DNA from: Bolinopsis microptera
Lineage: Eukaryota; Ctenophora; Tentaculata; Lobata; Bolinopsidae
NCBI RefSeq assembly: GCF_026151205.1
Contig: NC_087073.1
Span: 7,337,001-7,401,000 of the forward strand
Direction of reading: 5' to 3'
Length of the DNA stretch: 64,000 nucleotides
Shown here: positions 44,101 through 56,100 of the stretch, one piece after another
How the letters are laid out: every line of letters begins with the position of its first letter
Position numbering within the stretch: position 1 is the stretch's first letter
Program-made: the position numbers and the translations under genes
Notes under the pieces: model-generated
What the model was told of the DNA's origin: nothing
Databases searched by the model: none
Seen by the model: the letters and a program-made list of their open reading frames with translations, nothing else

Positions 44101-47100
44101 CATGGTAGATCTTTTATCGTTGACAAAAGAAACAGACAGATCAATTATAGATGGATGCATAATTTGTCTAACACCACCATATTACACTAACGTTATGTTT
44201 AATGATGTGTACAGTATTAATATAGACAGTATAATGTATGATTGTATAATATTGACTATTATATTGAATATATAAATGTATTTCTATTAATTTCAGAGCG
44301 TTTTCAACACATTGTCATTACATAGAGGTGCTCAACCTGAACGGATGCACCAATATCTCCCCAAGGTAGGGTTTACTTATTTATCGTAACAAATACCCCT
44401 CCGCAAGCAATGCAGTTAAAGTTTACTAAGGAGGTGCCCCTCCATAAAAGCAATGCAGTTACAGTTTACTAAGGAGGTACCCCTCCATAAAAGTAATGCA
44501 GTTAAAGTTTACTAAGGAGGTGCCCCTCCCCAATGCAATGCAGTGCAGTTAAAGTTTACTAAAGAGGTGTCCCTCCCCAATGCAATGCAGCGCAGTTAAA
44601 GTTTACTAAGGAGGTGCCCCTCCCCAATGCAATGCAGTGCAGTTAAAGTTTACTAAGGAGGTGCCCCTCCCCAATGCAATGCAGTGCAGTTAAAGTTTAC
44701 TAAGGAGGTGTCCCTCCCCAATGCAATGCAGTGCAGTTAAAGTTTACTAAGGAGGTGCCCCTCCCCAATACAATGCAGTGCAGTTAAAGTTTACTAAGGA
44801 GGTGCCCCTCCCCAATGCAATGCAGTGCAGTTAAAGTTTACTAAGGAGGTGTCCCTCCCCAATGCAATGCGGTGCAGTTAAAGTTTACTAAGGAGGTGCC
44901 CCTCCCCAATGCAATGCAGTGCAGTTAAAGTTTACTAAGGAGGTGCCCCTCCTTAATGCAATGCAGTGCAGTTAAAGTTTACTAAGGAGGTGTCCCTCCC
45001 CAATGCAATGCGGTGCAGTTAAAGTTTACTAAGGAGGTGCCCCTCCCCAATACAATGCAGTGCAGTTAAAGTTTACTAAGGAGGTGCCCCTGCCCAATAC
45101 AATGCAGTGCAGTTAAAGTTTACTAAGGAAGTGCCCCTCCCCAATGCAATGCAGTGCAGTTAAAGTTTACTAAGGAGGTGCACCTCCCCAATGCAATGCA
45201 GTGCAGTTAAAGTTTACTAAGGAGGTGCACCTCCCCAATGCAATGCAGTGCAGTTAAAGTTTACTAAGGAGGTGCCCCTCCCTAGTTCGTTGCAGTAAGG
45301 GTTGAAGTGCCAGCTATTAAACTCGACAAACTTGCACCTCAGTTAGCACAGTTGAGGTGTTAATAAGTCAACTATTTTTCCTTAGCAGTGAACTCTTTAA
45401 AAGTCATGGAACTATCAGACGAGTCATTACAAATTTTAGATTCAAATTTTTATTTTGGTGCACATTGCAGGATTTGGGGCTCAGATTCCAAATTTAGAAA
45501 ACATTAAAACACATCCTGATTGTTACGGTTGTTACCCTTGGTACTCACTTTTAAATTTCCTTTTAAGCTGAAAGCTGCGAGACACATTTCGAAGTGTTAA
45601 AATTACAGGGGTTAATTCTCCTGGCTGTGCTCAGATGAATGTGCAACATATTTATCATCAGGAATAACCAACCTTGTCATGTACTAAATTTGCGGGCCTG
45701 TAAATTTTGTCTCACCAATATGAAAGCTGCTGTAACAAATTTCTCAACTCTGTTTGAATCTCGTTTGCTCATCATCTCTGCAGATTAGTCGCATCCTAAT
45801 TTGCAGAATAGCTGCATCTCATCAGTCAAATTATCACCTTTTTGTACTGTGTACTAGTGTTATCAGACGATGTGCCGCACTTCAAATACCTCATTAAATT
45901 GGGCTGAATAAAAGTTGGGCGCTGTCCAAGCAGTCCGAGAAACTAAGGTATAATCGAGTACTGCCCAGCTCTACATAGCACTGACATGCTGGTCAATATG
46001 AGCTCTGTCATGACTGACGTTATGTCTCAATTTCTCTACATGTCCCATTCTAGCTCCTATTTATTCTTGATAGAAGTAGCTGCACTTCAAATTCTCCACT
46101 TTCCTTACGTGTTATTAAGAAATTTCTGCAATTTATCTCGGTGCACGAGACAATGATTATGTATATTAAAATTGTCGTTTCAACCCACTCTATTTTCAGA
46201 TGTGACCGCGCCTTTACCTCACATTTTACAAACCTGAAGTGGTTGGATCTATCTTCCTGTATTTTAGTGGACGACTCAGTCTGCAATGCCCTCAGGTAAA
46301 CATTGAACTGAAATGTCACGTGACTCCAGCTATTGTTACAGATAATAGGGGCAGTAAAGTAGTTTAACCGTAATAATGGCTGCTACTTTAATACTGGTTT
46401 TGGGGGAAATGCGGGATCTTTCTGTCTCAGGTAGATGTATCTGTCTCAGGTAGATATATCTGTCTCAGGTAGATATATCTGTCTCAGGAAGAGCCATGGC
46501 GACTGACATTCTAGCCCTTAGTTATCAGACTTGGTGAGATTATTCTAACCGTGTTCAAATGTGTCAACAACATAGCTCCAGACTACCTTAGTTCCCAAAA
46601 ATTTGTGTGCCATTATATTGAGCACAATTTATTTGAGCCCGAAAAATTTGGGCAGAAAATTTGAACTCATTTGGGCGACCGAAAATTTGGGCACAAATTC
46701 TTCGAAAAATGAACGATTTTCCACTAAAATTTCAGTTAGATATTTGCCTTAGTTCATTATTATTCCTTACTATTCCAGTCATTTTGCTTTAAATTTTAAG
46801 CATGTAGGTGGTAGTCTGAGTTGTTTCACATTATGAAATTTACGATCTGCCCAGTAACTACTAAAAAATACAGTGATGATGGCACAGTACAAAATGATAG
46901 ATATACAATAGTGATATTTAGTCTCTCAATCAGATAGTTTAGTCTACTTACACTCAGCATATCTTATCATACCCCTTTCACATACAATTATCATTATGAC
47001 GCCTCACCAGATGGTCGAAAGGTTTGTAAGAAAATTAGAAGGTTTACATCATGATCTATCAAACTAAGCGGCACATACGCTTAGCTTTGGGGGAAACAAA

Positions 47101-50100
47101 GGTGTACATAATTGTGTGTAGCGAACTACTGTAAACCCGGACCAAAGGTCAAGTCTAATTTTATTAACCAGACATTCATTTAAAATATAAGCCTTTTTAC
47201 TTGGTCAAGCCATGAATGACAGATTAGAAAACTAAAATTTGAAATATTATTTCACTTGGATTATATGAAGAAAAAGCCATCTTTCTATAGATTTCAGGGC
47301 CACAGGCCAAATGCCAAAAGTTTGGTTAGCAAAAAATTTAGCAGACGGAAAAGATTTATGCAATTAATTTGGTCTGCAAAAAATTTGGGCGAGAGGCCCG
47401 CTCAAATTTTTTGTCGCCCAAATTTTTGGGAATTAAGGTATATCACTAAATGCATGGACATTAGGAGTCAATCTGTATGAGCACTATGAACAGTTCACAA
47501 GATTAGTTCCTCCTCAATGTTCCTCATCTTTCAAATTATTGTAAGACTGAACAAAGGTTTAGTCACTGTGGACCCTCTCTTAATTATTATTATTATTCAT
47601 GACTGTCTAGAGACATTATCTTAACCTTTTATCTTAGATATTGTTGTCTGATTCAAGGAATGTGAGACATGCCATTATGTCTGGTAGCGGAATTACAAAT
47701 GTCCACTTTCTTCTCTGTATCGTGTTCAAATGTCGGGTTGTAGTGTTCAGTAGGGAGCATCGTGGCTCTTGACAGACAAAGTGAAACATTTACTGAAACA
47801 AGGCAAATGACTAGTGAAAACTAAATGAAGTAATCGACTTTTCGGTACTCATTGGCCTTTTACTAAGATTACAATGAGTGCCGAAACGTCGATTATTTCA
47901 TTAAGTTTTCACCAGTCATTTGCCTTTGTCTGTAGAGAACCGTGATGCTCCCTGCCGCACACTACGATGTTAAAAACTCACACTTACAAGATCTAAAAGA
48001 ATAGCCATAACCCGAAATTACCCGAAAGAGTGCCTAAAGTAAGAGATAGTGTATTTAAAGTGCCTAAAGTAAGAGATACTGAGAAAGTGTATTTCAGCGC
48101 GGGATGCCCACAACTCCAACACCTAGACCTGAGCTGGTGTGCCCTAGTCAGTAACAACGGTGCTGTGGCTCTAGCTAAAGGGTGTCTCAACCTCCAGCAC
48201 CTTCTTCTGCGATACTGTAAACTGGTGAGACTTACGCAATTTCTGTAAACATTTTACGACTTTTAAAAACGTTAGATTATGTAATATGTATCGGTGATAA
48301 GTTTGTAGAACTTCAGTAAATCTGTGTAACTCTGGTTAATTGAAGTTAATTTCGCGAAACTATGAGACTAACATGACTTTAAAAAGTTGTTATTAACTTT
48401 GGTAACTTTCCAGAAGAATACACAATCAGTAAGTTTCAGTTTCAGTTCCAGATTTCAGCAATTAACCGTTCTCACGTTAATTACCCAAAAAAGACCTCAC
48501 CTCTTCTTTTTTGCACTTGCCATTAACTTCAGCCCATGCGATTAGCCCTGATAAACTAGAAGAAGTATTAATTACCCCCTCCCCTGGAATGCTGGTTTAA
48601 GGTTTCACACTCTGTGATCTTAGTGAAGAGTTTGTTAAACTCCGTAACTTATAATATTATTATAACCTGACATAGTGTTACTCACATGCTTGTTGCGTCT
48701 CTCTTATTCACTCTCTGTCGCGTGATTACTGGAGATTGTGTGGACACTCCGTTACACATCACACTTCACAATATTCAGCTACATTACTCCTTCATAATAT
48801 AGATTGAGCTACATTACTCTGATTAACAGTTCATTTACCATCCTTGTCTCGTCATATTCTGTACTTGGATTATCGCTATAATATCTGGTAATGTGATCGG
48901 CAACATAGATTTAATGCTGTTGATATCAGTTGACATCAGGCATCAGCTACCTGCTCTAAAAGATGTTGCATTAATTCTGGCCCACCCCACACAAATTTAA
49001 TCTCACATTTGATGGTGTGTGTAAGACTGTAACGTGTGTTATTTTCAGATTGGTGATGCAGGAGTTAAAGCCCTCACACAGTGCAAGAAACTGTCCCTGC
49101 TTAGTCTAATGAACTGTGAGGTCAGTGGTTTATAACTCATATCTATACAGCTACTAAACTGAGATAACTGTATGTTATTTTATTTTATGCTATTATTTTA
49201 TTTTATGCTATTATTTTATTTTGGCTTTAAATCTGTTCGTACATGGTCGGTAAACGCTTCTTTTCGTCAATATTACATGTTTGATTTTACTCAGTAAGAA
49301 GGTACAGACTACGGCTGATTAGCTGATAATATGTCACATCTTTCTTGTTGTCGAATAAGAACATAATATTAATAAGTCCGAGCATTCATTTCTTCCTTTT
49401 GGTTTTGCTAATTTTATTGTGTACGTACGGGAACAGATTAAAACTGTTACTACTTGGTGATTGAGAAGGATCGGGGTTAAAAATGAACAATGAGGCATTA
49501 CACAATAAACTAACCGCATTGATATATTACCGAGTATCTAGCAACTCATCAAGATCTCTATTTTATTAGGTTGCATTATTACAACATAACCTAATTGTAC
49601 TGTTGAGTACAAAGTAGTCGGGATATCATCCACATAACAAAGTAGTCTACTGAAATTATGCAAATTATGCAAATATGCTTGGCATAGGTATTGTTTAAGC
49701 TCTCCAGAGGAACCAAGTATCGTGACTGAACCACGTGTGGTGTCGCATTTAACGTTACATATTATAAACAGGTTAACTTGGGCATAAGTTACTTTTTTAA
49801 GGGCGTATGTACTGTAATTGCTTTCTTTTCGTACGATCTCATCTTCTAGAATTTCAGACTAAAGTCTTATAAGTACTAAAGTTACAGTTACTTGAAGTAC
49901 TTTCTGACAATAACTCAGAGCGTCTTATAATCCACTTTATTTCATTGCAACATATTGTCGCAATGCGGGGAAGTTTCAAGCTTTCTTGGACTTTATTGGC
50001 ATTCTCCTTTGACAGTACAAATTCAAGTACCAATATGCGTATTACACTTCCCCGGGTGTCGCAACAGATTTTCCCACATATCCGACGTAATTCATGAGCT

Positions 50101-53100
50101 CAATCAACCCTGTCTCACTTCTTACTGTCACATTCTAAATTCTATGAAGAAAATATTTCCACTGTGTTTCACAAAAGCAGGCCAACAAAATCAGCTCATT
50201 TGTTTTTGGGGTCAAGCTGATCACATAACAAAACATTGCCTTGTGTTTTGTTAATACCAAGACAATGAGCTCACTCCCATGGGATTAGTCGGTTATTTCA
50301 TAAATTAGTTCATGATACAAAACCACAGAATATTTCCTTGTGTTCGACAATGACCTCACATATCTGTCAGGAAGTTACAGACTCCGGAATAGTTGCCCTG
50401 ACAAAAGGATGTAAGGAGTTACGATGTCTATCTGTCAGCGGCTGTACTCAATTAACAGACTTAACCTTAACGGAAATAGGAAACAACTGTCCCAGTTTAC
50501 GGTAAGAAATAACGCGTGTCTGGTCACGTGATGACGTGACAAATAAAGAATGTCACGTGACGTGCACTTGTCTGTCAGTTTTATGTTGTGTGCTAAGTTT
50601 GTCGCAAGACAGGTTGACGTATTTTTTGTGAGCGTATGTGATCGTTAATTTGGTTAAACTTGACGATTGCAATAACTGGTGTTATAATATGATCATGTTT
50701 TTGTGATCGTTTAACCACGCGATTCATTTCAAGTTCTTAAATACTTCAAATTAAGCTTCAGGTAAGTTATAGAAATTGAGTCTCGGCAACAAGTGTTTTG
50801 ATAAAAAATGTGACGATTATTTATATTTTCAGGACGCTGGAACTTGCTAAACTAATTTATTTATCAGACAGAGGATTTAAAAACTTAGTAAAGGTAATTA
50901 TGAATGTGGGAAGTTTAAATTTGTTACTGTAAATTATATAAATTAATGTCCTGTACACCTTTTTCATGATAATAAGGCCGTTATTTGGGTAATATTTGAT
51001 ATGCTGTATACGGGCATGTCATTACTGAAATCATTACAACCGTTAAATAGCGAGATATTACTAAGATTCACTGTGAACGGTAGGATATTAAAATCTATCT
51101 ATAGCCGACAGATTATAAACGAAGGAATTTAAACCGATACTCATTTAAAAAATGTCTTCCTTCAACCATTTAACCACTGGTTTTGACAGACAAAAATCCG
51201 ATCTATTACTCTATTAAATGATTCAAAGAACCTACTTACCACAAAATAAATATAAACGATTATAACTTTATAACGTAGGTATTACACATACAATTTAGTA
51301 CGACTTTCCATAAAATATTTTAAACGTGCTATCTAAGTTGTCTGCTTGATAAGACTCCGTACACATTATCTAAAATGCTGCGTTAGTGTAACACAGCTGT
51401 AGAGTGTAGATCTAGCCACATGGAGCAAGCGTGTCGTGTGAAGTCCATCTCTATCAGCTGACCAGATTCTTGAAGATTTCATGTAAATTCATACAGTCAC
51501 AATAGAGAAGATTTCATTAAGTTAGATATTGCTAACTTTCTCTCATCTATTCTAGATGCTTAGATGTAGAGGTAGCAGTTTGAGTAGATGTAATGTAGAT
51601 GTAAAATAGATTGTATAAGTAGAGGTGATAAGTGTACCGTGTCTACACTGTACAATAAGAATGCATTTACGTAGTACTATTGTGACGTTAATGACCATCG
51701 CACCTCATTGAGCTGTGACTAAATCCTGCACGTGACTATATCACCCACATTACCACACCTGCACGTGACTATATCACCCACAGTACCACACCTGCACATG
51801 ACTATATCACCCACAGTACCACACCTGCACGTGACTATATCACCACAGTACCACACCTGAACATGACTATATCACCCACAGTACCACACCTGTACGTGAC
51901 TATAATATCATCCACAGTACCACACCTGCACGTGACTATATCACCCACAGTAACACACCTGTACGTGACTATATCACCCACAGTACCACACCTGCACGCG
52001 ACTATATCACCCACGTCCCACAGTACCACACCTGCACATGACTATATCACCCACAGTAACACACCTGTACGTGACTATATCACCCACAGTACCACACCTG
52101 CACGCGACTATATCACCCACAGTAACACACCTGTACGTGACTATATCACCACAGTAACACACCTGTACGTGACTATATCACCCACGTCCCACAGTACCAC
52201 ACCTGTACGTGAATATATCACCCACAGTACCACACCTGCACGTGACTATATCACCCACAGTACCACACCTGCACAAATTCACGCACAGAAAAGCTGCTCG
52301 TACAACACTACAAATCTGTTACATTAATAGAGGAGGTTACAGAAGAAATTGATTTTACTCGTGGTGTTTCTCTTGTTTCACATGTAAGAAGTAAGAACAG
52401 TGCTATCAGGTTGTCTGCCGCCTCCCCTTTCTTCAAAACTCACACTCCTCTTTATACTCACTTTCATTCGAGACAAATGTGTAGTAGGAACACGTGTGTA
52501 GAAACACGTACAGTAATTCACATCACCTACAAAATTAGAACCTCGTAATTTGAACATTCAATACTCCTCCCTGCAATCTGTCTCTCTACTTTGACATCAC
52601 ATCTGCAAATAGAACGGAACGGTCTGAAGAGCCAACTTAACTGTTTCCTTGGAAACACCTACCTGTTTACTGTTTCCATGGAAACACCTCGTCAACCTCA
52701 AAACATTACGTTTTGTTAGAACAAATCTGCTTTACAAAAGTGTTCCCAAGACCAAAAAACAAAGTTACCCACGTTACACATGTTACCACATAATATGTCA
52801 CCACTGACCACACATGTGTCCACACATGTGACCACACATGTGACCTGTGACCACTGACCAGTGACCACACATGTGACCACACATGTGACCACACATGTCA
52901 ACCAACATTAAAAACTAAAAGTATTTATAGATAACGTTATGTTAGAAGGCGAAGCTGGTCAGCAACATGCGGCACAAACCTGTGCACTTATAACTTTAAT
53001 AACATATAATAACATAGTGTAATGTTACCTGATCGTAACTCAACCTCCTCATAAATATGTCAGTGATTCTGTTATGTGCGTTATAATGTTACAAGATGAT

Positions 53101-53117
53101 GAATAATTTACGTTAAT

Positions 53118-53150
<33 letters not shown>

Positions 53151-56100
53151 ATAGCACATCACATTATCCGTATTACATGTACACAAGTGTTGGTTACTGT
53201 GTGTAGTGAGGTGCCAGTAATTTAGTGCTGGACACAACAACAACAGATATTTCTGGCTCTGTGCCAAGGACAGCCCAGTTAAGGAAACCTGCTAAAGTTT
53301 TTAAAAGTTCAAGGAAACCCGATATTATGTCAGACGTCATAATGTAACCTCCTGTATTTCCTACAAAGTCAGACTGGAATGAGTTATCATATTATATTAT
53401 GTGTCCATAATTTTACTGTAATAAGATAAATTATAACTGGTAGTAGTTTGAGAAGCTTAACCTTTTATGATCTATTAGTTCCGAGGTACTTCCACTAAGA
53501 TAATGTCTGGAGACATTAAATAACTTATATCGGTTGACGGTTCCTTGCATGGTCTCTTTACTCTCTACTTGGGAGAGTCACCAGTACATTGTAGTCTCTT
53601 GGTTGAAGCTATCACGAGGCCTTTAACACAAATCAGAATAACAGATTTAAAGGCAATCCATTTACTTCTAATTGCTTTCATGGTAGTTCGCTTAATTCGT
53701 GACGTCAAATATTTAGCGTTTGAAGTCGGTTGAAGTGAAAATAAGTTAACCCTCATTACCCAAAATACTGCACCTTCAAATTCCAATTATATGGGTCAAA
53801 GAGCACGCTTTATTTCCTACAGCTCGGACAAATTACTGTAATTATCTGTGGACTGTGTCATGTCTGAGTTGATAACTATTTAATTGTCAGTGTCAATTAC
53901 CCTCTTTTATCCCGCAGGGGTGCAACAGTCTCGAGAAGATGGACCTTGAAGAGTGCCAATCGGTGAGTGTGTGTACCCATATCCAAAAACCCGCATTCTC
54001 GCATTCTAAGAATGTAGGAAATTTTTAAAAGTAGGAAATTTTTGACAAAAAGTAGGAAATTCGAGAGCCAACTCTGAGAATTTTCGATAATATTTCAGTA
54101 GGAATTTAAATGAAAGAGCAGACTAAAAGTTGCTGGACCGTTATAACCACTCTTTTCTAAAAACCACCCATGGGGGGATGGGGGCGGCTATAGAAAACTT
54201 CTGCAAATCCCAATATAGACTACCATTCCAGTTTTGATAATAGCATTATCAATCATGTAATGTTGTGAACGGTCATCAATGCAATTGTAATAACTTTATG
54301 TCAGGAGTTCAAAGAACATTATATAGTATTATGAGTTGATGTAATACGTCTAAACATGCATAATGCATAAGCATTCTTTGTTGCGTTTCCTATCTTATTC
54401 AAATAGTAAATACTAATAATCATTATTATATTTTTGGAAATTTTAAATTCCTTGTTTCTTGAATATTTGGTCTCATACTTGCTTCCTTCTCCAAATTCCC
54501 TTAACCCTGTATTAGTTTATAGCTTGAAAGCAGAATGTGATGGTAGTAGATGAGAAAACATTTTTGCCAAAATTATAAACTCTTGATACTTCATGCTGTC
54601 TCCTATTTTGTGCTTTAGTTAAGCCAAGTGTTTAGGGATTCTAGAATCCAGACAATTTATCCCAATAAAACTCATTACCCAAAATACTGCACCTTCAAAT
54701 TCCAATTATATGGGTCAAAGAGCACGCTTTATTTCCTACAGCTCGGACAAATTACTGTAATTATCTGTGGAAGTGTGGACTGTGTCATGTCTGAGTTGAT
54801 AACTATTTAATTGTCAGTGTCAATTACCCTCTTTTATCCCGCAGGGGTGCAACAGTCTCGAGAAGATGGACCTTGAAGAGTGCCAATCGGTGAGTGTGTG
54901 TAGTCTCTTTTAGTGGGCATGTTGGGGCAGGTTACTCGTATCAAATGTCATGTGTCAGGTGTGATGTAATTTATCCCTCAACAGCCAAGGTGCTCTGGCT
55001 GGGAAAGTATTGAGAAATGGGGTAAAATAGTGTATTATATAAGTATATATATAATGATCAGGAGAAATGGAGCTCTAAAATAATGATTATCCCATACTTT
55101 GATATCTATCACCCTGCATTAAGGAGATGGGGATATATTCTCTGAATCAACCCTCCGATCTTGTAAAATTTAATTAGTGATTGTATAGGTTTCACTGAGC
55201 GGGAGGGGGAATAATGGCTACTAGTGTTAATATAAATGACAATTTAGTTATATTATAATATATTAAATAATATTACAGTTATTGTAGTTATTTATCCTCC
55301 GGAGCACATGATACTTACAACTGTCATAATAAGACACACCCCTATGAGCTATAGTGCATATTTTACGATACCCTACAACTTTGCAATGGTCCCTAACATA
55401 GTACAACAGCGCTTCTATCAATATACAGTATACACCAACGTGCATTTCAACCACGCCATATTTAGATACACGTGAACCATTAAAAATATGGCATTCCAAT
55501 GAACTTCCTTACAATTAAATACGCGTTACTACGTGGGAGGCGGTACTTTTGAAAATGAAATGGGATCTTACTTGCTTGCTCCCATTTTCCAATGAGTTAC
55601 ATGTCGGGGGTTGTACAGAATCATTACCGCGGCAAATGCAACACTAAACAGTTATATGTTGTATACTATACTAGTTCTTCTTCTGATTGGTCGGCGTACA
55701 CTGTAAGCCTTCCTTACGGTGGCTTTCACAACGCGTCCTTATTTCCCCAACTCCTGCTGCTGGAGAGAGAGATTATATACTCCCAAATTATATACCATAA
55801 ATATATTACACATAGATACGTGGGGCTACTATACTAGTTACTATATACTATTCATAACGGTGTACCTGTCAAGTAAGACTCGTTAACTAATGTGTTTCAG
55901 ATAACAGATAATTCCCTAATACAGATATCTCTACACTGCCCTTATCTTCAATCTTTGGTAAGTATTTTGTATATCTATTCTATTTAAAAAAACTTTAAAT
56001 TACCGTTTTTACGTATCTGTCAAGCGTATTATTTGCCAAACCGTTCTCATTCTTTTCTGTGTTTACACTTTACATTGTCTCCTTCAGTTGTCTCCTTCAG

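Larger units (their letters stand above)
50894..53751 (+). other. FBXL20 intron 10, first part
   Basis: Largely simple sequence: a 33-bp minisatellite (51731-52275), an ACACATGTGACC array (52797-52900) and a TG run (53125-53150), separated by AT-rich sequence without recognised genes. Confidence 0.5.

Noticed and set aside
44391-45285. CRISPR-like array
   Set aside because: Units are contiguous tandem repeats without unique spacers, in an intron of a eukaryotic gene.
51835-52327. Long ORFs (64 and 154 codons) in both directions
   Set aside because: They read through a 33-bp tandem repeat whose unit length is a multiple of three, so stops are absent for trivial reasons.
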